DNA of 21,974 nucleotides from Welwitschia mirabilis (GCA_051453625.1 JBOZIK010000001.1:91305347-91327320), one strand, 5' to 3'; shown: positions 11,208 to 21,490, counted from the stretch's first letter. Numbers and translations are program-made. The notes: a model not told the origin generated them from the sequence alone.

Positions 11208-11228
11208 AGTTGTCATTGCTCTGGTGAG
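11208..11228 (+). other. Candidate primer-binding site, degenerate
   Basis: agttgtcattgct followed by ctggtgag resembles the site common in Athila-type elements (TGGCGCCGTTGCC then GGGGA, which I recall as pairing with the 3' end of tRNA-Asp). Seven of 13 core bases match, and four of the six mismatches are the C-to-T or G-to-A changes seen throughout the element. The position fits a 1.0-kb LTR. The match is too decayed to be sure. Confidence 0.35.
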
Positions 11229-11869
11229 TATTTTAGTTTAGATGCTTACCTGCAATAGTGTTGTATTAGTATCTATAACAGTGTAGGTTTTTTATTTTTG
11301 CAGTGTCAGTTTTTTTATTTTTTAAATAAATTTTTCATTCTATTTTATAATAAAAATTTACTAGTTCACTTCATTATCTAGAGGACATATGTTAATGACA
11401 GCCTCTGTGTCATGAGTTATGTTTCAATTTTCTATCAAAAATTTTTATGATTTTTCCTATTATCTCCTTTATCATCTAGATGATTTAGGTGGATAATAAA
11501 CTTCTTTCAGGGTTTTTTGTATATGTTAGTCTTTTATTTCTATTTTTTTGCTTTTCTTTTTATGTGATTTCTATGTTTCTATCATCTAAACTATCATCCA
11601 GACAACTGTAGGGATGATACTCTGTGCATCTGATACTGAGTTTGTATGGTAAAATTTGATCAAAGAGAAAAGTACCAGAGAGAGCAGTTGTTTATTACAA
11701 AAAATATTCAAGAAGATTTGATAGACCTAGAAACTAAAATAAGTAAATACAACAAAGGTACATAAGGTTAGAATTTTTTAAAATATCTACTTTCATTTCT
11801 ACAGAGTTTAATTTTGCTATAGAAAATTTTTCAAATGATTGTTTAGATGAGAGTTTCTCATTTCCAACC
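11229..11869 (+). other. Leader between LTR and gag
   Basis: T-rich, with no open frame of note. It contains a perfect palindromic core ATCATC-ta-GATGAT at 11471-11484 and further ATCATC/CATCC words to about 11640, the same motif family as in the LTR. From about 11645 the base composition turns A-rich on the plus strand, as is common just before gag. Confidence 0.5.
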
Positions 11870-12344
11870 ATGTCTACCTCATTTCAAAAGCAAAAGCAAT
11901 CTAGTTTTACTAAATTCACTTCTTATCATTAGAATTCCTACAATCACTCCTACTCATACCAATGCCCATATCACCCTTAGAGATTTCATAGCAAATAAGT
12001 AATATGAAATCCAAACTTCATTTGACTTACCTCTCGGTGATGATGTTGAACTATATAATCTAAATGCATATCCTACCTTTAGTGATGAACCAAATAAAGA
12101 CCCCTTACAACAAATTACCAACATAGAATAGTTAGTTATCACTTGTAAAAATGGTGAAAAATCATAAATGATAAAATCTACATGATCATCTTCTCCGTAA
12201 CTTTAAAAGATAAAGTAAAATGATGGCTTATAACGATTTCCCACAAAAGTTTAAAATCTTAAAGTCAAGTTCAGAAATCCTTTATCAAGAGGTTTATAAG
12301 TGAAACCACCATTTAAAATTGTAAGAAAGAACTCATCAACTTCC

Positions 12345-12495
12345 AACAAATATCTAATGAAGATTATGCCTCTGCCTATGAGAGATTCTTTGTTACTTTA
12401 CATTTGAACTCTGTAGAGGCCTTTTCACAGGTAGAACTAGTTGACTATTTTTACAGTGGATTAAACAGTCATACAAAGCAACTTGTAAATTTTTC
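12345..12495 (+). repeat. Gag segment, first copy, left of the gap
   Basis: This 151-base segment is repeated without indels at 12596-12746, with about 15 mismatches (about 90% identity), 12 of them transitions. The left copy is the better preserved: it keeps CAG where the right copy has TAA, and GGA where the right has AGA, and it is open up to the gap. Confidence 0.9.
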
Positions 12496-12595
12496 NNNNN
12501 NNNNNNNNNNNNNNNNNNNNNNNNNNNNNNNNNNNNNNNNNNNNNNNNNNNNNNNNNNNNNNNNNNNNNNNNNNNNNNNNNNNNNNNNNNNNNNN
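12496..12595. other. Assembly gap of exactly 100 N
   Basis: A round run of 100 N is the usual placeholder for a scaffold join of unknown size, so the real distance and the reading phase across it are unknown. Any frame drawn through it is meaningless. Confidence 0.98.
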
Positions 12596-12746
12596 AACAA
12601 ATATCTAATGAAGATTATGCCTCTGCCTATGAGAGATTCTTTGTTACTTTACATTTGAATCCTGTAGATGCCTTTTCATAAGTAGAACTTATAGACTATT
12701 TTTATAGTAGACTAAACAATCACATAAAGCAACTTGTAGATTTTTC
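12596..12746 (+). repeat. Gag segment, second copy, right of the gap
   Basis: This repeats 12345-12495 at a constant offset of 251 bases, starting at the very first base after the gap. It carries stops absent from the left copy. The repeat ends where the left contig ends, so the two contigs overlap in element coordinates by at least 151 bases. Confidence 0.9.
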
Positions 12747-13176
12747 GTATGAAGGCAAATTGTTAAACCAAATCTTAAATATAGCTTAAAAAGTATTAGA
12801 AGATTTGGTAGAAGTGAGTCAAACATGGCCTAAACCTTTACCTAGAGAAAACTGAATAATACGCCAAATCATTAAAGATCTAAAAAAGGTAAAACATAAG
12901 AAAAATGAAATAAGAACAAAAAATAAACCAATCAATATCATAAAGAATTTTACTTCAATCTTAGAAAAATACACACACATGATTTTTGATGCTAAGGTAG
13001 CAACTGAAAAGAGTAAAGTTATAGTTCTTACCTATGATTTTTGTGAAAACACTCATCATTTCACTAAAGAATGTTCTTTACTTCCAACTTATAAAGAAAG
13101 AATTTATAAGGAAGTATTTGCTTTTAACCAAAGGTATTCAAAGTATACCCAAAACCAAAATGAAAGACAAGTCTAA

Positions 13177-13919
13177 AATCACAACAACTTTTAACCTAGG
13201 ATGAGTGAACTACCAAACTTCAAAACTTTTTAATCAAATCATTCTAACTTCCAACCTTTTAAAAAGAGATTTGAGAACGTAAACATTTAATTTAACAACT
13301 GAAACAACTTAGTAAACTCATCCAACTCCCTAAACCAAAGTGATCCTCTTATGAATTTCATTGAGAAGTTAAGAAAATCACAACAAAAAACCAACTTAAA
13401 CATTGAAAAGACAAATACAAACATTGAAAACCTTATGAGCATCTTATAAAAACCTATGCTTGCTAATCAAAGACCACAAGAGTCTCCTGCCACTCAACCT
13501 TTACTGATCCCACATGAACTTAGAAAAGATTGTAAGGTGATGGTAAGAAGTGGAAATGACACAACTACTCCCACCCATGAGGCTTTAACATCACAAACTA
13601 ATGAAAATAATGGATATTAAAATCTTAGAAAACCTTTGTTTCCCTTCTCCATTAGGCAAAAAAAAGAAAGATCCTTCACATAAGAAACCTACTATCCCAT
13701 GGCTTGATAGGCTTAACACAACCCTGTTTTTATTGATAATTTAAAAGCCTTAGTGAAAATGTAATCATAAATTACCACTTTGGAAATGTTTTTAAGAAAA
13801 CCCAAGTATTCAAAGCTATGGAAATACTTACTTAGAAAATTAAAAATAAACCATTTTTAGTAAAGTCTTCCTAGCTCAATCTATTAGCAACTTAGCATAC
13901 CAAAAATGTCTAAAGTTTA
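13177..13919 (+). pseudogene. Gag C-terminal/linker region before protease
   Basis: Decayed coding sequence in the stretch that in Athila elements joins the zinc knuckle to the protease. Visible pieces are MSELPNFKTF, NSLNQSDPLMNFIEKLRKSQ, a heptad-like NIEKTNTNIENLMSIL, and DCKVMVRSGNDTTTPTHEAL. The last matches the family's conserved CKAxxLRSGKxxxxP block. Frameshifts follow near 13620-13900. No enzymatic role is expected. Confidence 0.6.
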
Positions 13920-14300
13920 ATGATCTAGGGGTGAGAACTAAGAGTGTCATTTTAGAAGGAGACTATAGGATTAAAAAAACCTTGATAGATATTGGAGCTA
14001 GTGTTAACATCATGCCCTTGCATATTTGTTAGAGACTTAATCTAAAAGAAAGATTAGAACCTACATGGATTATTTAGAACTAGTCGATACTTCTGTGAAG
14101 AAACTATTAGGTGTGATTAACAACTTGGTTATTTAGACAAAAGAACCTTTTCACTCCATTGATGTTGTTGTTTTAGAAGTTAAGCACCACAATGGATATT
14201 CTTTACTTCTAAGTAGAGCTTTCCATGTAACGGTCCACTATATTATAAATACAAGAACCGGATTAATGAAGTATCATTTTGGAAATAATAGTTTTTAATA
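13920..14300 (+). pseudogene. pol: Athila-type aspartic protease domain, decayed
   Basis: GDYRIKKTLIDIGASVNIMP followed by LHI (catalytic Asp codon 13988-13990) is the Athila version of the retroviral protease box (family form xLxDLGASINLMPLSI). Near 14195-14290 the C-terminal block appears as YSLLLSRAFHVTVHYIINTR then TGLMKYHFGNN, matching the family's PxILGRPFLATAxAxIxxxxGxMxLxFGN; Gly is replaced by Ser in the LGRPF turn. In the family this enzyme cleaves the Gag-Pol polyprotein. Stops and frame changes lie between the two blocks. The catalytic Asp itself is preserved. Confidence 0.8.
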
Positions 14301-14959
14301 ATGGTTTTTAATGCAACTAAAAAAAAATTTAGAAAATGATTTAAGTGTGAATGAATAAATTAGGCCAATTCTGTTTTGATAGCACTATTTACTTAAGGAA
14401 AGATGGTTCATGAAGTTCTTCATGAACCAACCCTATTTGATGATAAAACAAAAGTAGAAAAATTATATATTTTTGAAGATCGACTTGATTTTGATCATCT
14501 AACAACTGCATTTTCTGATCTCAAGAATAGAGACTCTGAGTTTGTTAATTGTGCAAAATTCTAAAAATTTAGTAGACCTAAGTTTTATTTTTATAAAGTT
14601 AGTCATCCACTAATGATATCTAGATGATAGTTTAAATGATAGTCTATTATCCTAAAAATTTTACAAATAGTAAAAATTTGAGCTTAAACCTGAATCTAAA
14701 ACCTTTAGATCGTGAACTAAAATACATTTTCCTCTATAGTGACCTAAACAAACCCTTGATTATCAACAAAAACCTTATCCCTCAATAAGAATTGAGTTTA
14801 ATCTCTCTTCTATAATCTAAGGTAAATGTAGTTGCTTCGTCCCATAATGATTTAATAGCCATACCCACTTCCATTATTCAAGATAAAATCTACCTTAAAA
14901 AAATCTAAACTTATGAGACAACCCCAATGTAGAGTTAACCTAGCCCTTAAACAAATCAT
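14301..14959 (+). pseudogene. Protease-RT linker, decayed
   Basis: A 53-codon ATG frame at 14403-14564 begins MVHEVLHEPTLFDDKTKVEK and ends EFVNCAKF, an acidic segment that fits the linker after the Athila protease. Further on, KPLDRELKYIFLYSDLNKPL near 14698-14757 matches the conserved entry to the RT region (KxLPxHLKYxFLxxxxxxPVI). Between them, near 14600-14650, lies a non-coding-looking patch with the palindrome-family words gtcatccactaatg and atctagatgat. Stops are frequent throughout. Confidence 0.6.
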
Positions 14960-15720
14960 AAAAAAATGAAATCCTAAAATTAATGGATTCTAGAATCATT
15001 TATTCAATTACTAATAGTGAGTAGATTAGCCTCTTAATAGTAGTTCATAAAAAATGTGGAAAATGGAGAATGTGCATAGACTTTAGAAAACTAAATAAGG
15101 TAACTAAAAAAGACTACTATCCTTTGCCTTTTCATGATTATATTCTTGATAGGATTTAGGGTTATGCTTTTTACTACTTTCTTAATAGTTATAGTGGTTA
15201 CAACTAGGTTTACAATGCTAGTGAGGACTAAGCCAAAATAACTTTTACTTCTCTTTTTAGTACTTTTGCTTTTAGATGCATGTCTTTTAGATTTTATAAT
15301 GATCCTGGTACTTTTAATATGCTATTATGGGTATCTTTTCTAATATGCTTAAGGATTCCATTGAGATTTTTATGGATGACTTCTCTGTTTATGCTAACAT
15401 GTTTGATTAAATTTAATATCGATTAGAAAAAGTCTTAGACCTTTTCATTTCTAGTGGCCTACAGTTGAGTTGGGAAGAAAGTTTATTTGTTATAGAAAGT
15501 GGAATTATTTTAGGTCATGATATCTCAAAAGAGGAGATTAGAATGGATGATTTTAAAGTTGGTATTATTTAAAACTTAAGCCCCCTATAAATGTTAAACA
15601 AGTTAGAACTTTCTTAATGATTATGGTTTTTAGCATCAGTTCATTTATGGTTATAATAATATTTGTAAACCCCTTCACTCATTACTTCAAAAAGAAGACA
15701 AATTTGAATGGAACTGATCT
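14960..15720 (+). pseudogene. pol: Ty3/gypsy reverse transcriptase domain, decayed
   Basis: Motifs in order are EILKLMDSRIIYSITNSE, WRMCIDFRKLNKVTKKDYYP (15067 onward), LPFHDYILDRI, ITFTSLFSTFAFRCMSF, DPGTFNMLL, then a one-base frame change near 15325, and DSIEIFMDDFSVYANMFD with the catalytic FMDD box at 15369-15380. After it come RLEKVLDLFISSGLQLSWEE, IESGIILGHDISKEEIRMDD and the LLQKEDKFEWN connection. All are the expected Athila RT blocks (family forms WRMCIDYRKLN, PFGLCNAPATFQRCM, FMDDFSVFG, GIVLGHVVSxxGIEVD). The family enzyme is an RNA-dependent DNA polymerase. The two catalytic Asp residues remain, but TAG and TAA stops where Gln or Trp is usual, plus frame changes, make the domain non-functional. 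Confidence 0.88.
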
Positions 15721-15773
15721 TGTTAATTTCTTTTAATAGGCTTAAATGTAAGCTGTCTTATGCCCCTGTAGTA

Positions 15774-16160
15774 ATGAGATCTAATTGTAAACTAGATTTT
15801 AAGCTTATATGTGATGTAAGTAATTTTGCCATGGGTGGGGTTCTTTATTAGAAATATAGAAATGATTTTAAAGTTATATCTTACCATAGCAAATCTTTGT
15901 CTAGGGCTCAAATAAAGTATATCAATATAGAGAAATAGATGCTAGCCATTATCTTTTTCCTTGATTCTCTTAGATATTATCTTTTAGGCTTTTATACAAA
16001 TGTCTACACTGACAATCTGACCATTCGTTTCCTCATAACTAAGAAATATTATAGTACACATTTGATTAGATGGATCATCCTTATGTAAGAATTTAACTTG
16101 ACCATTATAAATAAAGTAGGGAAGCATAACTATTTTGCCAATCACTTATCTTGACTTCCT
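15774..16160 (+). pseudogene. pol: RNase H domain, decayed
   Basis: Blocks in order are FKLICDVSNFAMGGVLY (first catalytic Asp, codon 15813), KVISYHSKSLSRAQIKYINI then E (codon 15930), FFLDSLRYYLLGFYTNVYTD (Asp, codon 16011), LIRWIILM, and EFNLTIINKVGKHNYFANHLS. The last block is normally VVADHLSRL; here the Asp is Asn (codon 16140-16142), a G-to-A change. The family enzyme degrades the RNA strand of the RNA-DNA hybrid during reverse transcription. One frame runs through the whole domain with only a few stops, each at a likely Gln. A tail LPSPLDDSIIDDSFPDEKLF follows, typical of the RNase H to integrase spacer. Confidence 0.85.
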
Positions 16161-17455
16161 TCTCCTCTAGATGATTCTATCATTGATGATTCATTTCCTG
16201 ATGAGAAGCTTTTTACTATTTCTTCTTCTCATCCTTCTTCTTGGTATACAGACATTACTAACTATCTTGTAACCATGAAAACACCATAACATTAGACCTA
16301 CAATCAATGCAAATCTTTTTTCTATAGGTTAGGTGACTATGAGTGGATAAAGCCACATTTATATAGGAGATACCTAAAATCATTCATCTTTATCATAGTG
16401 ATATTTGTGGATGATATTTTAATTAATGTAAAATAGCAATGGAAATCCTCCATTCTAGTTTTCATTGGCCTTCCCTTTTTGTGATTTTTTTGATTTTGCT
16501 AGTAGATGTAATCCTTATCAGTATTATGGTAGCCTTATTCATTTACAGAAAATGCTCCTTAGACCTATTCTTAAATGTGAGCCTTTTAATTATTAGGGTA
16601 TCGATTTCATAAGTCCTATTCATCCACCTTTTTTTGATAAGAATTATTCTCTAGTGGTTGTGGATTACATAGCTAAATGGATTAAAGCCATACAGACTTC
16701 TTCAAATGATGCTCAAACTATTTGTCATTTTCTTAGCAATCATATCTTTTAAAGATTTGATTTTCCTAGAGTTATCATTAGTGATTAGGGTACTCATTTC
16801 ATTAATTAAATTTTTAAGAAAGTTCTTTTGTCCATTAGTATAGAATATAGAGTAGTTTGTGCTTATCATCCTAAAATTAATGGATAGGCTAAAAATTCCA
16901 ATAAAGAAATAAATAAAATGTTATAAAGACTTGTTTCTATTAATAAAAAGTTTTGGACTTCTAAACTTAATGATGTACTTTGGGCTTACCATGCTACTTG
17001 GCATACTTCTCTTGGTTTTTCACCTTAAGAACTTATATATGGTAAAGTTTGTGTATTAGCTATTGATGTGTGCTATAATTCTTATTTTGCATCTTATTAA
17101 CTTAATCTTGTGGATTTTCATGAATATCTTAAATATAGATTAGCCCAATTAAACCATCTTGATGAAAAAAGAACTCATATCATACATCATTAATTAATTC
17201 ATAAAGCCCAAACAAAGTTCAAACATAATAAAAAGATATTTTATAAAAAGTTTAAACTTGATCAACTTGTCTTGTTATATAATACTAGAGTTCATATTTT
17301 GAACAACAAGTTGACTCTAAATGGTTATATCCTTACCTTGTAGAGAAAGTTCATCTTAATTTCTCAGTTGAGATTTTAAACTTAGAAACTACAAAGATTC
17401 AGAAGGTTAATAAGCAATGGTTGAAATTATATAAAAGATCTTTACATGCAATCAT
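16161..17455 (+). pseudogene. pol: Integrase domain, decayed, catalytic Glu lost
   Basis: The N-terminal zinc region is recognisable as IPKIIHLYHSDICG then AMEILHSSFHWPSLF near 16368-16480. After a frame change it continues DFASRCNPYQYYG, with Tyr for the second Cys of the usual CDRCQ. The core is in one frame: GIDFISP (Asp codon 16603), NYSLVVVDYIAKWIKAI, FPRVIISD (Asp codon 16783), VVCAYHPKING, then AKNSNKEINKML. The position 36 codons after the second Asp, where DD35E integrases have Glu, is Lys (codon 16891). Further blocks are FWTSKLNDVLWAYHATWHTS, ELIYGKVCVLAIDV and LDQLVLLYNTRVHILNNKLT. A last frame change precedes VEKVHLNFSVEILNLETTKI and KVNKQWLKLY. The family enzyme inserts the cDNA into the genome; this copy could not. 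Confidence 0.88.
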
Positions 17456-19659
17456 GAACATGGTAGAAGTGCTTATTTTAGGGATTTTCCTCAATGAGAA
17501 GGATTTCCTTCCTATTATTGTATGATTTATTTCTTAGCCTACTCCATTGGTTAAGATTATGATATTACCTAATTATCTTTCAAACTTGACTTATGTATTG
17601 CTTTATGGAGTTTCATAACTAGTTTTATACTTGGGCATTTATAGTGGTAAGATTGGATTCACCAAATCTTGAGATATTCCTATGTATATGGACTTCATTT
17701 AAAAAATGATTCCATAGTTTTTATGCCTTTTTCAATGGTGTTAAGGTCTTAGGCTATTTGGAAGTGCTATTTTCTATCTTTTATCTCACTTCTTCACCTT
17801 CATATTTTTGAGTGTATGATTATGTGGGAATTTTTCAGGAAAAAAAGGAATAATGACCATGAGATATTATATTTTATGCTTCAAAGAAGATACATAGTTA
17901 TCATGAGGTTCTACTGCAATAGGGTAAATACATTTAAAAGGAACATTTGGTAGTGTTGATAACTATGGAAACTCCACTGGAGGTTAGTTGGTCATACTTT
18001 TTGGGTCCCTACTACTCTAATGGTGGTTGCACTCCCCTCATTATAGAAAAAGAAGTAAACTTTGAGGTTAGAAATTAGTGGTATTCTTAGTATTATAAAA
18101 GTAATTGCTTATTTCCTAGACTTTTGATATTCCCACTTGGTCATTTCACTTTTGAAGATTTAGGTGTGTTTATAAGGTGAGAGTAGGTGAGTTCATTTCT
18201 AAGTAACTTTTGATTTTAACATTTATTATTCTATGCACTTAAAACAATGATTATTACTATAACCATTGCCTTTTCTAGTAAATGTTATAAAGTATCTACA
18301 TTTTGTCATGCATATTTACTCAAGTAACATTATAATGTCTTCCTTGGGAGTTTGCTAGGTTAGTACTTAAGGTAGGTAAACAATATTTTCCTTGTTCCTT
18401 ATGTCCATTTTTACTTTGTGTTTCTTTGGTTTTTAAGTCACTTACATGTTTTATTCTTCATTTTATAGGACCTTAATAATTTATTAGTTTCCTTACTATT
18501 ATTTATTTTAAATCATTTTTCAATAAGTATTTGCAAACTTAAATAGAACATCTTTTTCATTCCTATATTTTATGAGTTCCCTTGTGACTTATAGAGTTTT
18601 GATTTTATCCTAATTTCTTTTTTTGTTTAGACATATTCATGTAGTTTTTCTTGCAAGTTTCAACTTAGATAATTTGTTTTGTTCAGCCATTGTTTTTCTT
18701 GTCTTGTGTATTTATCCTTTTTCCTTTGTTTATCTTGCTTTTTTGTCTGATTTTCTATCTTTTTGAGTTTTTTTATTCAACACTGATACTTAAACGATCA
18801 CATATGAGTCTAATTTTTTTGAGTGACATTTTTCTTTTGAAATGATTTTTATGCCCTTTTGTCCACCTGGTCATCCAAATAACACTGGGTGGATGATAAT
18901 CTAATTTTTTCTGAGAGTTATCCCAAGGCTGTTATCCAAATGACACCACTAGATGATAGTGCAATAATACCATAGTCCAAAACGTTTTTCCTTGATTTTT
19001 CTTCATTTCTTCATTATTTTCACCTATTATTTCAAGAGAAAAAGACCTCTCTAGTCTATACCAACATTTTGAAAATTGTTCCACTAAATTCTGTAACCAA
19101 ATTTGTCAAATCTTAATGTATTTTTAAAAATGATGTATGTTTCTCCATCCTCTTATTTTTCACTTTTTTCTCTCCTTTTTCAGCCTTTTGACATGCATTT
19201 TTCATACATATCATTTAGTTTTTCATGCTCTTTGTTTTGGGACTTACAGAGTTGAATTTTACCACATATTTTTCAAGTTATAAGTATTTTTGTGCTTTAC
19301 AAGGAATTTCAAAATTTCCACTTTTCATACTCATTTTCATGCAAACTATAGATTGAAGCGTAGTGATTCTTTAGGTAAAATTTATTAGTTCATTGTGTTC
19401 TATGACTCTGCTAGATTAATTTTTTTTATTTGAGCACTTTAAAATTTCACTTCCTATGGGGCTTACTAAAAACATGATTTTTGAATTTTTCATGTATTTC
19501 TCATTTTCAATTCGATATGCATTACAACTTTTAGTAAGAAAAGACATATTTTTAATATTTTTCACAAATTTTATTGATTTTAGAGGGGGTTATTATGCAT
19601 CCATGCAACATTTTTAACATATCTTTCTATTTTTCCATAATGATTTTTTGTGTTTTTGA
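17456..19659 (+). other. Non-coding internal region, T-rich
   Basis: About 2.2 kb between integrase and the additional ORF hold no supportable reading frame. The plus strand is strongly T-rich from about 18400. Near 18866-18960 it carries gtccacctggtcatcc, ggtggatgataa, gttatccaaatgaca and ctagatgatag, the same palindrome family as in the LTR. A long untranslated stretch here is usual for Athila-type elements, and splice or promoter signals for the downstream ORF may once have lain in it, but none is identifiable. Confidence 0.6.
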
Positions 19660-21039
19660 TTGAGTAAGACCTGTACATATAAATCTAGATAGGGTAAGGC
19701 TGAGGTTGAGGTAGTAGAGTAGAAAGCGAGTCCTCTAGTTGAGCCAGAGATAGAGTATATGGAGTCTGTACATCTGCCACCTCGACATACTTATTTCTTG
19801 ACTATACAGATTGCTAGCATCCATTTTGAGTGACATTTTGATGATTTCATAAGCTTTATCAAGCCAGAGGTTGACCAAAGACTAATAGATTTATAGCACC
19901 AATGGATTATAGATGTGCATGGATCATATTACATATCGGAGATGAGGAAGTTCTATGACACCATACATACCAAGAGATGACCAAATGCTTGTGGCTAGCT
20001 ACCAGATACGATTATGGCATTTATATAGGATCACGAGATAGTCATTCTTCCATCCCATATTGCATTCATCACAGATCTTGGTGGGCTTGAAAGCATACAC
20101 ATTTACTCAAGTGGTAAGACTGAGAAGCATTAAGCCTATGTTGCCATTTTAGATAAACTAGCTGATTTGACTATTGATCGATGAGGGGTAAATGTTACTT
20201 AGCTAACTCATGCATATAGAGTTTTACACAGAGGACTAATTTATAAAATTAGTCCATCCTTCCATGACAGTCATGCCATAGTAGTGCATCTACAAATATT
20301 GATATCTTTTAGATAAAGGAAGCAAATGGACCTTCCTACTTTTATCTAGAGGAGAGTCAAATCCATGATAGAGGCACAACATCTTTAAGCACTTGGTTAT
20401 CCATACGTCTTCTTAGTACTTTTTGGATAATTTAGGATATCAAAGCTCATGGACAAGAAACGTTTATTACACATTTAGACATCTTCTCACTATTTATAGA
20501 ACATGGATATACAAGTTCCAGGAGAGGCAGAGAGATCTCAGGTACAGAGACTTATAGTTAGAGCTACTCTTGATTAGATTTAGGCTCTTCTGGATAAGAT
20601 TACTAAGACCATTATAGGTTTTATAGATAAAGATATCTATACACTTAATCAAAGGATCCAGGATGATTAGAGGACATGGACTCTTAATTAGAGATAATGG
20701 ACATTTGAACAAAGGATCCTATCTATCAAGAGAAGAGTACAGCATACTAATGGACCAGATGATCAACATGTGCCAACATGTTATTTTCATTCAGTAGAGT
20801 ATGATTGTAAACATTCCTAAGGTAGTATGTATCTAGACGACAAGACTTTTAGATCCATCTCTGCATCTTTAGATATCCATTTTCCCATAAATTCTAAGCA
20901 TCTTCCTTCTTTTCCTCCTACTACTAAGTAGATGTTGAGCCATAGTTTATCACGTGTAGATGAGGGAAGTAATTTTATTATTATTTTGTATCTCCTCTTT
21001 TATATACTTTTTGTATTCAAAAACTTTCTTTTGATATGA
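19660..21039 (+). pseudogene. Additional ORF of Athila-type element (plant transposon protein-like), decayed
   Basis: One plus-strand frame extends about 460 codons with about 23 stops and no frameshift. It may begin at TTG 19660 (an altered ATG?) with SKTCTYKSR and a Glu/Val-rich segment, then VEPEIEYMESVHLPPRHTYF. Next come DVHGSYYISEMRKFYDTIHT and DHEIVILPSHIAFITDLGG, which resemble the 'REFYANL ... VRGxxVxFSPxxIxxLLG' pattern of the plant transposon protein domain found downstream of pol in Athila-type elements. Then RRVKSMIEAQHL and ALGYPYVFLVLFG precede a heptad-like region, IVRATLD to DKITKTIIGFIDKDIYTLNQ and EQRILSIKRRVQ, consistent with a coiled coil. The final SNFIIILYLLFYILFVFKNF is hydrophobic but may lie beyond the true stop, which I place near 20820-20980. 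This position is often called env-like; nothing here proves an envelope function. The biochemical role is unknown. Confidence 0.65.
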
Positions 21040-21490
21040 TATAGACGCTTTATTTTTCTAGCATGATGTACCAATTTACATCTGATGTTTCATGTTTATC
21101 TTTTAATCTTTTACATGTTATGATAAGGATTCATTTTACTTGGACAATTTTTCATTCATTACTAATTTATTCAGTCATGGGATATTTTACTACATCTATT
21201 GATTATCTGTAAAAACAAAAATTTTATAATAGGTTCTAGATTTTAAAAACTTCTTCTAAGCATATGTTCCCCTCCATCATCTGAATAATGACTTGGATGA
21301 CTGACTAGCTGAGCTTCTGGTAGGTGTTTATTCTATTTTTTTGATTTTTCAAGGCCTAGTATGTATCTCTGTTAAATTCTAAAAAATCTTTTAGATATGA
21401 TTACCTTAAGTATCCTAGTTATTTTATTGTTTAATAAGTTAGATCGCAAACATGGTTTACCACCTAGTTTTATCAGGGACTAACAAGGCT
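21040..21490 (+). other. 3' untranslated internal region before the 3' LTR
   Basis: No reading frame. The stretch near 21273-21310 (catcatctgaataatgac, ttggatgactgactag) again carries the ATCATC/GGATGAC motif family. It ends at the polypurine tract. Confidence 0.5.

Larger units (their letters stand above)
11870..13176 (+). pseudogene. gag: Athila-type Gag, decayed, interrupted by assembly gap
   Basis: A possible start is ATG at 11870 (MSTSFQKQKQSSFTKF), with a frame change before RIPTITPTHTNAHITLRDFI near 11930-11990. The core reads IIFSVTLKDKVK (12185), SFIKRFISETT, KKELINFQQISNEDYASAYE and RFFVTLHLN, matching the family's FPFSLKDKAxxWL ... FLxKFFP ... LYEAWERFKxLL. It continues VELVDYFYSGLNSHTKQLVN up to the gap. 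After the gap the same segment begins again with stops and runs on through DFSYEGKLLNQILNIA, WPKPLPREN and a Lys-rich linker. It ends with a degenerate zinc knuckle YDFCENTHHFTKEC (near 13034-13078), in which Tyr replaces the first Cys of CX2CX4HX4C. The last open part ends at a TAA at 13174-13176. Stops replace likely Gln and Trp codons. The role in the family is the capsid/nucleocapsid of virus-like particles. Confidence 0.8.

Noticed and set aside
11954-12142. 62-codon minus-strand frame
   Set aside because: It is the antisense shadow of the decayed gag, whose plus-strand reading (LPLGDDVELYNLNAYPTF) is the coherent one.
12404-12658. An 84-codon frame running through the N gap
   Set aside because: The gap length is a placeholder, and the part right of it (NKYLMKIMPLPMRDSLLLYI) is out of phase with the true gag frame.
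20494-20712. 72-codon minus-strand frame
   Set aside because: It lies antisense to the coiled-coil part of the additional ORF; TAG stops on the plus strand become open codons on the minus strand.
19660-21039. Alternative genetic code, with TAA/TAG read as Gln
   Set aside because: Many stops would fit Gln, but TGA also appears at likely Arg or Trp sites, catalytic residues elsewhere are lost by the same transitions, pol has frameshifts, and all elements here are plant types using the standard code. Deamination explains everything.
20940-21039. C-terminal membrane anchor proving an envelope protein
   Set aside because: The hydrophobic run FIIILYLLFYILFVF comes from T-rich DNA and may lie past the real stop; no signal peptide or fusion features were seen.
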